Program-made: the position numbers and the translations under genes
Shown: piece by piece, positions 26,401-34,061 of the stretch
Numbering within the stretch: position 1 is the stretch's first letter
Layout: each line of letters starts with the position of its first letter
The notes under the pieces: generated by a model
Told to the model about the DNA's origin: nothing
The model's database searches: none
Seen by the model: the letters and a program-made list of their open reading frames with translations, nothing else
NCBI RefSeq assembly: GCF_900696085.1
Contig: NZ_CAADFC020000032.1
Span: forward strand, 124,001-188,000
Length of the DNA: 64,000 nt
DNA from: Bradyrhizobium ivorense
Lineage (GTDB): Bacteria > Pseudomonadota > Alphaproteobacteria > Rhizobiales > Xanthobacteraceae
Reading direction: 5' to 3'

Positions 26401-26544
26401 CAAGATTTCCCCGCCCCCGCGAAGTTCCGGGAAGCTATCCGAGCAGGCCTGTAAAAAAAAGTCCGTAGGAGTCCGTGGGGTGCGCCTGGCCGGGATCGGC
26501 CATCGCACCATTGGCCGCACCGGGGAACCCCGCGGTGGTCAAGC

Positions 26545-26582
26545 CCCTGCCGCATTGTCGCGCTTATTGCGCTGCGGCAGGG
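26545..26582. repeat. Inverted repeat upstream of a small membrane-protein gene
   Basis: CCCTGCCGC and GCGGCAGGG form a 9-bp stem with a 20-base AT/GC-mixed loop, ending 18 bases before the ATG at 26601. It may be a leader structure or an operator. Confidence 0.5.
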
Positions 26583-26600
26583 TGATCGAGGGACGACACC

Positions 26601-26990
26601 ATGATGATGGGACTTCTGATCATTCTTCTCACCTTCGGCCTCGGCTACGGCGCCGGATTCGTCGTGCGCGGGATCGTCGCCCGGCGCCGGCGCCGGGCTG
26701 CGCGCGGTGAGGGTCGTCCGCAGCAGCGCAAGCCCGCGGCGGCCGCCGCCGGCCGGGACGAGGCCATCAATCTCGAGGGCCTGCTCGTTGCCGCCAATGA
26801 CGATGTCTCCGGCCGCCGCCGGCAACGGCCGAGCGCCGCGCAGCCGGCCGATCGCCACCCGCGGACCGACGAGTTCGACGGCGCCGTCCGCGACCTGCTC
26901 GGCGAGCTCCACCGCCGCCCGGAGCAGCCGTCATCGCCCCGGCCGCGCGCCGTGCCGGTGAGCAACGCGCGAGGCCGGTCGGAAAGGTGA
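26601..26990 (+). CDS. Membrane-anchored basic protein, unknown function
   Basis: This 129-residue protein has one N-terminal membrane helix, MMMGLLIILLTFGLGYGAGFVV, followed by RRRRRAARG-type basic residues, which should leave the C-terminus in the cytoplasm. The rest is a disordered Arg/Pro-rich tail with one helical patch (DEFDGAVRDLLGELHRR). AGGGA is nine bases before the ATG. No family is recognised. Confidence 0.55.
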   Translation: MMMGLLIILLTFGLGYGAGFVVRGIVARRRRRAARGEGRPQQRKPAAAAAGRDEAINLEGLLVAANDDVSGRRRQRPSAAQPADRHPRTDEFDGAVRDLLGELHRRPEQPSSPRPRAVPVSNARGRSER

Positions 26991-27010
26991 TTTGAGCGGG
27001 ATCTCGACGT

Positions 27011-27796
27011 TCAAGAGAACGGCGTGATCGGTCGATCCTGCAGCACCCCGTCGACGTACAGGTCGACATGCTCATTGTAGAAGCAGAGCAGATTTTCGAT
27101 CTTCGGACACTCGGGAATTGGCGCCGGATAACTCCACACGATGTCCTTGACGAGCTTGTCGCCGACCCGGGCGGACCAGTAGCGCGCGGCACCCTTGTAC
27201 GGGCATCGCGTCACCGAGTCCGTCGATTCGAGCAGATCCATTCGCACGTCGAGCTTCGGGATGTAATAGCGGGTCGGCAGCCCGGTCTCGAACAGCAGGA
27301 TGGGTCGGCGCGTTTCACCCAGCGTCATGCCGTCAATCTCCACGCGGACGTGCCGCGAACTGTGGACGGTGTCGACCCGTGTGTACGGATCTCGGGGATG
27401 CACGAAGACCTGCTCATCCTCCTCGAACCACGCGTCCATCTCATTCCAGAAAAAGGTAAGGTGGCCCTCGAGTGCGGCTCGATCATCGGTCGGCTTGACG
27501 TAAGCGCGGGCCGCGTTGGGGGCGATGCGATCCCCCACGACCAGGCGCCAGCGAATGGTGTCCGCCCCTTGCTGTGACTGCTCCAGGTGCTCCATCCGGA
27601 CATCCGCAATCGGAAACCAGTAGGCCGGCGGCCGCTTCGTTTCATAGACGAGGAGAACGTCCTCGCTGTCGGCGATCAGCTTGCCGCCAAAATACGTCCG
27701 CACCCGGCGAGGGCTGCGTTCGATGTGTACGCCCTCCTTGAGCCGGGCCCGCGCCTCGGCGGATGGAACGACCGGTCGTGCGAGCGCCTCAGTCAT
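27011..27796 (-). CDS. DUF427 domain protein (two tandem domains)
   Basis: The 261-residue protein contains two DUF427 repeats. The first is RRVRTYFGGKLIADSEDVLLVYE...PPAYWFPIADVRMEHL and the second is RHVRVEIDGMTLGETRRPILLFE...PTRYYIPKLDVRMDLLES, each with the typical Y-(W/Y)-x-P strand and a following CPYKGxA in the second. DUF427 domains are small beta barrels of unknown function. AAGGAG precedes the ATG by eight bases. It is likely cytoplasmic and monocistronic. Confidence 0.9.
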   Translation of the reverse strand: MTEALARPVVPSAEARARLKEGVHIERSPRRVRTYFGGKLIADSEDVLLVYETKRPPAYWFPIADVRMEHLEQSQQGADTIRWRLVVGDRIAPNAARAYVKPTDDRAALEGHLTFFWNEMDAWFEEDEQVFVHPRDPYTRVDTVHSSRHVRVEIDGMTLGETRRPILLFETGLPTRYYIPKLDVRMDLLESTDSVTRCPYKGAARYWSARVGDKLVKDIVWSYPAPIPECPKIENLLCFYNEHVDLYVDGVLQDRPITPFS

Positions 27797-28146
27797 CTCG
27801 AAGCTCCTTCTTTTGGACCCGTAGATCAGGCGTCGGCGTACGGCGCGCTATGCGTATGCGCGCACGGATCACGCCGTAGTCGGCGCGGCGAGCTCAAGAT
27901 CCGACCGAGCCCTGACGGCAGCCGAAGGGAATGGTCTCGCACGGGTGATCTTTGAGCGTGTCGCAGAGCTGCATCCAGCTCACGACAGATCCTACCAGAT
28001 GATGATCGCAGCCGCTTTGGGTCGTTTGCCGCGATTGCTTCAGTCGTGCTGCACTTCTCGCGCCCGGTGCGATCGGGAGCCGAATGACATCAGGGCCGCG
28101 GCTGGTGATCAGCCGCGTTTTATTCAGTCCGTAAGTGATTGAATGA

Positions 28147-28275
28147 GCTGAGGAGGCGGCACAACGACTTCTCGCCGAGCACGCGAAATATTTCACCGTT
28201 GAAACGAGCGTGGAAGCTCGGATTGTCTGCGAGCTGGAGTGGGAGGATGATGAACCGCCTAACGTCAAGCGCTGA
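28147..28275 (+). pseudogene. Possible gene remnant, start lost
   Basis: An open stretch of 42 codons reads with coding-like composition (AEEAAQRLLAEHAKYFTVET..., ending WEDDEPPNVKR stop) but is preceded directly by in-frame stops and has no start codon. It may be the end of a decayed small gene. The rest of 27797-28298 has no supported gene. Confidence 0.3.
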
Positions 28276-28298
28276 AGGAAGGCGTATTTGAATGGAAG

Positions 28299-28319
28299 AG
28301 GCCGCCCACTGAGCGGCCT
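28299..28319 (-). terminator. Terminator hairpin of the DUF6894 gene
   Basis: AGGCCGC/GCGGCCT with a seven-base loop begins at the stop codon of the minus-strand DUF6894 gene. It belongs to the GGCCGCC hairpin family that recurs at 29264, 29564 and 30540. Confidence 0.65.
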
Positions 28320-28555
28320 TACTGTTTAGGGGCGCGTGTTTCAAAAATAAATGCGGCCTTGAAAATGGGGCCGGCCCCCGTTCGCACTTCGATTATCACG
28401 TCGGTCCGCTCATCCATCGGAGCCGCGTCTTTGGCTATCTCTGCCAAGGTGCGTGCGGCTTCAACCTCCGCCGCCTTCTGATCTGGGAACTCCATGCCCT
28501 CTTCGTCGGGGTAGAGCCCGGTCACGTCCCTGATGTCGAAGAAGTAGCGCGCCAC
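28319..28555 (-). CDS. DUF6894 family small protein
   Basis: The roughly 78-residue protein reads ARYFFDIRDVTGLYPDEEGMEFPDQKAAEVEAARTLAEIAKD, the DUF6894 pattern (RYFFD...DEEG.E..D...A..EA), and ends in a beta strand pair (VIIEVRTG..IFKAAFIFE). These are abundant small cytoplasmic proteins of unknown function in Bradyrhizobium. I choose GTG 28555 because GGAGG lies five bases upstream and the family starts at M-x-R-Y-F-F; an ATG at 28567 is the alternative. Confidence 0.8.
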   Translation of the reverse strand: MARYFFDIRDVTGLYPDEEGMEFPDQKAAEVEAARTLAEIAKDAAPMDERTDVIIEVRTGAGPIFKAAFIFETRAPKQ

Positions 28556-28732
28556 TAACGCCTCCATCGGCCGTCACGGCGGGCAACAGCAGAGGCGCGG
28601 AGTTCGTTCCTAGGCTCAGCCGGAGAGCCAGCTTCCGAAGCGCGCGGCGAGGAATTCTGTTCACCCACGGAGAACGCCGGATTTAGGCCTCCGGCCTCCA
28701 CGCCGGGGGGCTTCTTATTGGGCAGACAGCAC

Positions 28733-28767
28733 AACGCCGTCCGATCGGAATACACGCGGACGGCGTT
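28733..28767. other. Perfect 11-bp inverted repeat, possible small RNA element
   Basis: AACGCCGTCCG and CGGACGGCGTT flank a 13-base loop in a gene-free stretch (28568-29066). A second dyad, GAGGCCGGAGGCCT-like at 28684-28698, is close by. No T-run follows, so this may be a structured RNA or a protein-binding dyad. Confidence 0.4.
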
Positions 28768-28914
28768 GGCCCTAGCCCCAGGAAGGAGTGCAAAATCCTG
28801 ACAAGAGTAAGTCTGCACACCGTATGCCAAGGTTCATGTACCAAATCGGCTATCGCGCAGGAGTAATCCGGGTGAGCAGCCTGGATTGACGCATTCTCCC
28901 GGTACGATGAAGTC

Positions 28915-28997
28915 GGCGCTCCCCCGCCGGAGCGCCTTGTGGGGACGGCTCTGGCGCGTTGCCAGCCAGCCCCGGTGGAGCGCCGGGGCCGTTCTTT
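28915..28997 (+). terminator. Hairpin cluster ending in a terminator-like stem
   Basis: GGCGCTCC-N6-GGAGCGCC (28915-28936) is followed by GCCCCGG-N7-CCGGGGC (28969-28989) and then CGTTCTTT, a plausible plus-strand Rho-independent terminator. No gene ends just upstream, so the transcript may be a noncoding RNA. It precedes the miniprotein gene at 29067. Confidence 0.45.
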
Positions 28998-29066
28998 GAA
29001 TTAGGGCATCATTTCTGACGCGCATAAGTAATGCAAACTAGCGATCCGAGCGCTAAGGTGGCCGTC

Positions 29067-29174
29067 ATGACCGAGATCGATCACGCCGATGACGTTGAGT
29101 ACAGCTACATCGTGCTGGTTGCGGCAACCTTCATTGTGCTCGTTCTTGGTTGCGTTGCCTTTCTGGGCGATTGA
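29067..29174 (+). CDS. 35-residue single-membrane-segment miniprotein
   Basis: The ATG is five bases after AAGGTGG. The product starts MTEIDHADDVEYSY, then has one hydrophobic segment IVLVAATFIVLVLGCVAFLG and ends in Asp. The acidic N-terminus before a single helix resembles the miniprotein at 30218. A terminator follows 30 bases after the stop. It is too short for usual gene callers; no family is recognised. Confidence 0.6.
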   Translation: MTEIDHADDVEYSYIVLVAATFIVLVLGCVAFLGD

Positions 29175-29204
29175 TCGTCTTTTCTCTGCATGACGGACGT
29201 CCTT

Positions 29205-29236
29205 GGCCTCAGCGTGTGCCCTCGCTGGGGCCGTTT
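29205..29236 (+). terminator. Rho-independent terminator of the 35-residue gene
   Basis: GGCC-T-CAGCG and CGCTG-G-GGCC form a ten-pair stem with one mismatch and an eight-base loop, followed by GTTTCTTTTC. The position and T-rich tail fit termination of the miniprotein transcript. Confidence 0.75.
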
Positions 29237-29263
29237 CTTTTCTGCGGGATGTCCAAATGAACG

Positions 29264-29285
29264 AGGCCACCAACTGAGGCGGCCT
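29264..29285 (-). terminator. GGCCGCC-family hairpin at the end of the 65-residue gene
   Basis: AGGCCACC / GGCGGCCT with loop AACTGA abuts the stop of the minus-strand gene at 29285. In minus-strand RNA the single mismatch becomes a G-U pair, and CGUUCAUUU follows. Confidence 0.65.
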
Positions 29286-29482
29286 TACACGGGTCTGATT
29301 TTCCTTTTCAGCAGCTTACGATTGATCAGTATCTCCGCGCGGCGCTTCGCAAGTTCTGCAAGGCGTGTGCGCACCGTGTGGCTGGTCGTTTCTCCATCGA
29401 TCTCAATGATGATCTCGAATTGATCGTCGTATACGCGTTTCACGGCGAACGTGACGCCTCTATGGTTGAAGGTGCTCGGCAT
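29285..29482 (-). CDS. Small hypothetical protein, 65 residues
   Basis: MPSTFNHRGVTFAVKRVYDD then QFEIIIEIDGETTSHTVRTR and a Lys/Arg-rich helix (LAELAKRRAEILINRKLLKRKIRP) give a small beta-beta-helix protein with a basic C-terminus, perhaps nucleic-acid binding. I prefer ATG 29482; the frame is open 36 bases further. No family is recognised, but the composition is clearly protein-like and a terminator follows. Confidence 0.6.
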   Translation of the reverse strand: MPSTFNHRGVTFAVKRVYDDQFEIIIEIDGETTSHTVRTRLAELAKRRAEILINRKLLKRKIRPV

Positions 29483-29563
29483 GCGCCAGAGATAGCAATC
29501 GTTGCGCGAAGCTTGCACCGGAATGCTACGGGAAATTGTCCCATTGCAGGAATGGAGCTATGC

Positions 29564-29588
29564 GAGGCCGCCAGTCTGAGGCGGCCTC
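29564..29588. repeat. GAGGCCGCC/GGCGGCCTC hairpin, unattached
   Basis: GAGGCCGCC and GGCGGCCTC pair perfectly over nine bases with a seven-base loop. It belongs to the same family as the hairpins at 28299, 29264 and 30540, but no neighbouring gene ends here. It lies between divergent small genes. Confidence 0.6.
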
Positions 29589-29691
29589 GTGCAATCGTTC
29601 GTTCGCAAAGTGACGCGGGATTATGATTATCCTGTGTATATAGACTCCGGCGAGTTCCCGGCGCATGCTTTTGCCGCTTGGGTGGACTGCC

Positions 29692-29871
29692 GTGAAAGAG
29701 TACCGCATCTACATTCTTGACGATGACGGGCACATAGACGCGCCGTCAATCAACGTCAGATGCCTCACTGACGACGAGGCTTTGTCGGCTGCGCGCAAGT
29801 ATCTCCATGAACACGTCGTCGAGGTCTGGTGCGGTAGCAGGCGCGTCGGTCGGTTAGAGCCGAGGAAGTAG
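29692..29871 (+). CDS. Small hypothetical protein, 59 residues
   Basis: From GTG 29692 (GGTGGA five bases upstream) the protein reads VKEYRIYILDDDGHIDAPSI, RCLTDDEALSAARKYLHEHV, VEVWCGSRRVGRLEPRK. The pattern, a strand, an acidic turn, a DDEALxxARxYL helix and a W-x-G strand, is a recurring small protein type in Bradyrhizobium of unknown function and is related in layout to DUF6894. An upstream ATG at 29665 is possible but poorly placed. Confidence 0.7.
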   Translation: MKEYRIYILDDDGHIDAPSINVRCLTDDEALSAARKYLHEHVVEVWCGSRRVGRLEPRK

Positions 29872-30026
29872 TTCAAATTCAAACTGAGGCATACCAGCGC
29901 GTGCTGTGAGGCCGGGTCAGCCGTGGAACAAAAAGCCTGTCTGCTGTTGTGGACAGAATCTTTGGAACGGTCTGCCTTTTTCAGCGTCATGAATCCCGTC
30001 ACCGAAAGGAGTACGGGGAACACGAC

Positions 30027-30215
30027 GTGAGGTCTGCTGAATATCATCTACGCCAAGCAGAGTTGGCCTCCCGGCTAGCTCTAACTGAATCCGACCCAGC
30101 CAAAGCCACCGCCCTGCGGGTTCTCGCTTTAGAGCACTACGACAAGGCCGCCAAGGCGGGGTCCCCGCCGGGGCAAGCATCGCGAATACCGGTCCTAAGA
30201 GATCAGATGACCTGA
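30027..30215 (+). CDS. Small helical hypothetical protein, 62 residues
   Basis: GTG 30027 is seven bases after GGGGA, with AAAGGAG further up. The product begins VRSAEYHLRQAELASRLALTES, then DPAKATALRVLALEHYDKAAKAG, two amphipathic helices, a pattern repeated in many short Bradyrhizobium proteins. It ends two bases before the ATG of the 45-residue membrane protein, so the two are probably translated together. Confidence 0.7.
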   Translation: MRSAEYHLRQAELASRLALTESDPAKATALRVLALEHYDKAAKAGSPPGQASRIPVLRDQMT

Positions 30216-30217
30216 AT

Positions 30218-30355
30218 ATGGTTGACCTTGATCAAGACGAGGCGGTCGCGTCGGGTGAGCGTATCGACATGACCGAACGCTACGACTGGATTTCCATTGC
30301 TTGCTTGATTTCGATCGCGCTCGCGATGGTGGCGACTGCGGCCTTGTTCCTGTAA
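30218..30355 (+). CDS. 45-residue single-membrane-segment miniprotein
   Basis: The ATG is two bases past the preceding stop. The product starts MVDLDQDEAVASGERIDM and continues TERYDWISIACLISIALAMV; ATAALFL completes the hydrophobic helix at the C-terminus. An acidic soluble N-terminus with a C-terminal membrane anchor is the same plan as the 29067 gene. Confidence 0.6.
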   Translation: MVDLDQDEAVASGERIDMTERYDWISIACLISIALAMVATAALFL

Positions 30356-30446
30356 GAGCTTGGCCGGCCGTGCCGTGGCACAAATCGCACTAGCGGTCGC
30401 CCAGCATGAGGAATAGGGTCCCAACCCCAAACGCAGGGGTTGTGTC

Positions 30447-30533
30447 ATGAGAGGTGACCTACCTTTTAGCGCGCTCATCGTGGCGCTCGGGCTGAGCCCC
30501 ATCGCAATCATGGCTATCGCCCTATTGATGTAG
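30447..30533 (+). CDS. 28-residue hydrophobic miniprotein
   Basis: GCAGGGG lies seven bases before the ATG. The product is MRGDLPFSALIVALGLS then PIAIMAIALLM, essentially one membrane helix. A perfect GGCCGCC-family hairpin starts seven bases after the stop. The good ribosome site and hairpin support a real gene, but the length makes this tentative. Confidence 0.45.
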   Translation: MRGDLPFSALIVALGLSPIAIMAIALLM

Positions 30534-30539
30534 GAAACG

Positions 30540-30563
30540 GAGGCCGCCTCAGTTGGCGGCCTC
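30540..30563 (+). terminator. GAGGCCGCC/GGCGGCCTC hairpin after the 28-residue gene
   Basis: A nine-bp perfect stem with loop TCAGTT, followed by TAGGCGCTTCTT. It is the fourth member of the hairpin family in this block and probably terminates the miniprotein transcript. From here to 30787 no gene is supported. Confidence 0.65.
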
Positions 30564-30787
30564 TAGGCGCTTCTTGTAGGGGCCCCTTAAGTGACTTGTG
30601 CGGCTTAATGAAATTGTACCAAACGAAATACAGCGCCAGCGCGTGGCGCGCTCAGCGAACGGGAAGCGAACATATTCCACGGATTTTCCGCGGGCGTTGC
30701 TACTTGGTTCTGCCCATTTCAGCCGATAATTGCCGAATGGACTAACCTCGATTGGCTCCAACAACGCAATGATTTCAGCAGGTTAGA

Positions 30788-30832
30788 TGGTGGACGCACA
30801 AGGGATCGAACCTTGGACCTCTCCCGTGTGAA
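30788..30832 (-). tRNA. 3' fragment of tRNA-Val(CAC), probable attachment site
   Basis: Read on the minus strand this is the 3' 45 bases of a tRNA: anticodon loop TTCACAC (anticodon CAC, valine), stem GGGAG, variable AGGTC, T-arm CAAGG-TTCGATC-CCTTG, acceptor TGCGTCC, discriminator A and CCA. Sequence upstream of the anticodon loop does not pair (CCACA instead of GGGAG on the plus strand), so the 5' half is missing. An integrase gene follows 330 bases away, which marks it as an att site left by integration into tRNA-Val. No intact tRNA-Val is in the window. Confidence 0.85.
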
Positions 30833-31159
30833 CCACAATCCGTAGATCCAAGCCGACCACGCGCAGCCATAGTGTTGTCGAAATAATTCATTTTGCTACA
30901 GCGGCTTATGGTCTCTTTAGCCTCAAGGCCCCTAAGTGGCCATACTGCATTTTGTGTGCCCCCGTTGTGCCCGCTGCAGACTTTCCCTTGGGGCACACAA
31001 ATCGGGGAGGGTCTGCGCCTCCTCTGTTCTCGAAGGGGCCGTCCTTCCACGCTGGTGTGCCCCGAGGCGGGAAAAGCGATGGAAAGCCAATGCTACTTTC
31101 CCGTCGCTTGGATGATCCGGGCGACTGCGGGGCACACTGCGACAAGGAGCGGAGGGACC

Positions 31160-32491
31160 ATGCCGGAGTCGAGCAACCAACTGACACTCACCGACGCGGT
31201 GATCCGCAGCGCCACGTTGCCGCCCGGCAAGGCGCAGCATTATCTCCACGACGATAAGCTGCCCGGCCTCGCCCTACGCATGCGCGACACCGGAGGCCGG
31301 ACCTGGGTCTACCTCTTCACCAAGCCGGGGGTGAGGGGAACCCAACGCAAGACCCTCGGCCCCTGGCCCAAGTATAATGAGAAGGCCGCGCGCAAGGCCG
31401 CCACCATCGCCGCAGGCGAGGTCGTCAAGGGCATGGACCCCAACGATGCGAAACGCGAGGCGAGACGACAACAGGCCGCCGAACAGCAGCGGACCGCACT
31501 GGCGGATCTCATCGTCGAAGATGGTCCCTACCAGGCGTCCTTGACCGGACGTCAGGTCGTCAATTGGAAGCCGGCAATGTCGGCGTTGCGGCGCGGGCTC
31601 AAGGAGCACGCCGAAAGCGGCGTGGGGGACCTGACGCGACGGCAAATCATGGCGGCGGTCGACCGGGTCGCCAAAACCGGCAAGCGTGGTGCGGCCAGGG
31701 ATCTACGCAAGCACACCCACACGTTCCTCGAATGGTGCGTTGGCGAAGGCTATGTCGACCACAATGTGCTGGCTGGCTATCGCGAGCCCAAGGAAACCCG
31801 GGCGCAAAGGGTCGGACGCCGAACGAAGGGCCGTGCACTCACCGATGAAGAAATCATCAAGGTCTGGCACGCTTCCGGCAAGCTCGGCACCTTTGGGCTC
31901 CTGACGAGGATGTGCCTACTCGGCGGCCCGCGCCGGAGTGAGCCCACCATGATCGAGTGGCAAAAGCACATCATGGATGACCGCATCACCTTCGATGCGG
32001 CCTGGACCAAGATGGGCCTTCACCACGATGTGCCGCGCACCCCCCTCGTTGATGAGGTGCTCGCGGCCGCGAAACATTTCCAGCGCGCCACGTCTGATTT
32101 CGTCTTCCCCTCACCAAAGACCGGCGGCCAGATGTCCGGCTTCACCAAGATGGTCAACCGCCTGGTCAAGGAAGCGAGCGTCGCCAAGTTCACTATGCAT
32201 GACTTAAGGCGCAGCTTGCGTACCATCATGTCACGCTGTGGCTACGACAACGAAATCCAGCGGCTGTGCGTCGGCCAAAAGCCAAGCGGAATCGATCAGG
32301 TCTACAATCACGACGAGCAGTGGATCATTCGCAAGATGGCGTTCGAGGCGGCTCACGACTACATTGCGGAGTTGGTCGGCGCGAAACGGGTCGGCAAAAT
32401 CGTGCGCCTGCAGCGGACGAATCCGCTTGACCCGATCAAGGCCGAGCTGCTCGGCCGTCTCCGCGAACATTATGCAGCTGGAGCGGACTGA
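31160..32491 (+). CDS. Tyrosine-type site-specific integrase, P4-like with DUF4102-type N-terminus
   Basis: From ATG 31160 (GGAGGG just upstream) the product has 443 residues. It has an arm-binding N-terminus (YLHDDKLPGLALRMRDTGGRTWVYLF), a SAM-like core-binding domain and a catalytic domain. The first Arg is in LGGPRRSEP, HDLRRSL supplies HxxR, and QVYNHDE carries the Tyr nucleophile. The usual second His (LGH) reads VGQ, so one catalytic-site residue is changed. The gene adjoins the tRNA-Val fragment and points away from it, as for genomic-island integrases. Confidence 0.9.
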   Translation: MPESSNQLTLTDAVIRSATLPPGKAQHYLHDDKLPGLALRMRDTGGRTWVYLFTKPGVRGTQRKTLGPWPKYNEKAARKAATIAAGEVVKGMDPNDAKREARRQQAAEQQRTALADLIVEDGPYQASLTGRQVVNWKPAMSALRRGLKEHAESGVGDLTRRQIMAAVDRVAKTGKRGAARDLRKHTHTFLEWCVGEGYVDHNVLAGYREPKETRAQRVGRRTKGRALTDEEIIKVWHASGKLGTFGLLTRMCLLGGPRRSEPTMIEWQKHIMDDRITFDAAWTKMGLHHDVPRTPLVDEVLAAAKHFQRATSDFVFPSPKTGGQMSGFTKMVNRLVKEASVAKFTMHDLRRSLRTIMSRCGYDNEIQRLCVGQKPSGIDQVYNHDEQWIIRKMAFEAAHDYIAELVGAKRVGKIVRLQRTNPLDPIKAELLGRLREHYAAGAD

Positions 32492-32754
32492 GGACTTGGC
32501 CAAATAGTCGCTGCGTCGGCCGCAGCAATCGAGCCTCTCCGAGGACCTGCTCGGAACGCGTCAGCGAACGCGGCGGCCTGACCATCGATAACGTCGCGAC
32601 ACGCGCCGAGGTCCGCGCGTGGCTCGTTCGGATAGAGATCTTATTCAACGAAAAATTGTAGGGATGGCATGCCGCTCTCATGCGATACTGGTGTCGCCGC
32701 TGCGAGATTCGTCGTCGCAGTGGGGCGCGGGCTGTCTTTTCTACCGACCTTCCG

Positions 32755-33075
32755 CTAGTTGTGTCGCTCGATGTTGTAGGCCAGATATTCGCGCACTGCA
32801 TCTACCCGATAGAGCGGGCGACCATCGACGTAGCGCCATTTCAGCGGGTGGTTCGGATCGCGCCGCCACTGCTCCAGCGCTCCGGGGGTGCGTCGTACGA
32901 CTGCGGCCGTCTCCAATGCCGTCAAGTTGGAGCTACCTGGCAGCGAATCTATATCAAACGTCGCAGGCGGCGGCATGCCACGGCTCTTGCGGGGGCGCTT
33001 CGTGGGACCGGCCACGTCTCGAGTGCTAGTTGACCCTGGTGCTTCGATCCGAAGCTTTCCACAGTTGCTGCTCAT
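32755..33075 (-). CDS. Helix-turn-helix protein, AlpA/excisionase-like
   Basis: The 106-residue protein has a disordered basic N-half and a C-terminal MerR-like winged helix: LTALETAAVVRRTPGALEQWRRDPNHPLKWRYVDGRPLYRVDAVREYL. Such domains serve as recombination directionality factors or small regulators on integrative elements. It is convergent with the integrase gene, and its ATG overlaps the stop of the preceding small gene (ATGA). Confidence 0.75.
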   Translation of the reverse strand: MSSNCGKLRIEAPGSTSTRDVAGPTKRPRKSRGMPPPATFDIDSLPGSSNLTALETAAVVRRTPGALEQWRRDPNHPLKWRYVDGRPLYRVDAVREYLAYNIERHN

Positions 33076-33194
33076 GCCTCCACCTGTTGCATCCGTCGCG
33101 TCTCGTCAGTGTCGCTTAAGGCGCTGATCTGCAGCTGCAGACGTGATGTGAAGTGTTCGACGTTGCTTCTTCGATCGGACTTCATCAAATCCAT
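33072..33194 (-). CDS. Small ORF overlapping the AlpA-like gene
   Basis: Forty residues from ATG 33194: MDLMKSDRRSNVEHFTSRLQ then LQISALSDTDETRRMQQVEA. The stop overlaps the next start as ATGA, the usual sign of translational coupling. The frame is open to 33284, so the protein may be longer (70 residues). No family is recognised. Confidence 0.45.
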   Translation of the reverse strand: MDLMKSDRRSNVEHFTSRLQLQISALSDTDETRRMQQVEA

Positions 33195-33576
33195 GCAACC
33201 ATAGTCCGAATGACGAGTTGGACGAGTGTGCACTTGGATGCGACGGGTTTTAGGTGAGTTGCCCGCCATGTATCGGCGATACAATCATGAGGTTTGAATA
33301 AGAGCCAGCCTGCGTAGCTGCAAGCAGCGGCCTCGAGATCAAGTTACCGCCTTGCCGGTACAGCGCCGCGCTAGGCTGATCATGCTCGATCAGGCGGCTC
33401 ACTTTGTCTTGAGGTGTGATGGTGCGCGTGCGGCAATGACCGCACTGGGCTCTTGTGAACCGAACCACGTAGCGTCTCGGCCATCCCGGCTGCGATCCCT
33501 CGCGCAAAGAGACGAGAATAGAGAGAAGATAATAATGTGTCACTCGCCGGAGGCACTCGCCCGCGGGCCCCGCCGT

Positions 33577-33693
33577 CATTGCATGCCGCGTCGCTATCGC
33601 TGTCCCGCGCTCGGGTGCCTTGTTAACCGGTCTCGCGACTGCAGTCGCCTCGGTGCCCGCGGGGCATTGCATGCCCGCGTCGCTATCACTGCC
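33577..33693. repeat. Direct repeat upstream of the parB-like gene
   Basis: CATTGCATGCC-GCGTCGCTATC recurs 88 bases later with small changes (CATTGCATGCCCGCGTCGCTATC). It lies in the 33195-34061 gap, which has no supported gene; 33790-34050 contains further GC-rich dyads (GCCGGCTTTCGCCGGC) that may structure the parB leader. Confidence 0.6.
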
Positions 33694-34061
33694 CTGTCGG
33701 CGGCTGCCCTTTTTTGATTTCGTCACTCGTCGCTTGATTTCACGTCTTCCAGGTCGCCAGCGTTCTCATCGTCGAAGGCTCAGGGGCGCTGCCCCTCGCG
33801 CGCGCCAGGGTAGCGCGCCGGCTTTCGCCGGCGCCGACCCGAGCGGTCTCCCCGGTCTTCCGCGCTGTTCTCACTCTGACGAGTTGGGACGACATGGCAT
33901 GCACGCTTGTGCAGACCCGCTTCTGGCGAAGCGGCCCTTCCGGCGGGAGATCCCCCTCCGCTCGGGTCGCGCTGGCCCTTGCTACCCCCGGTCTCGCCGA
34001 CGGGCAGGGGTGCAGGCGCGGAGTGCGCCTTGCACCCATGGAAGCAAAAGGAAGAATGATC

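Noticed and set aside
33250..33726. 158-codon minus-strand frame upstream of the parB-like gene
   Set aside because: No ribosome site and no recognisable similarity; it crosses the direct repeat.
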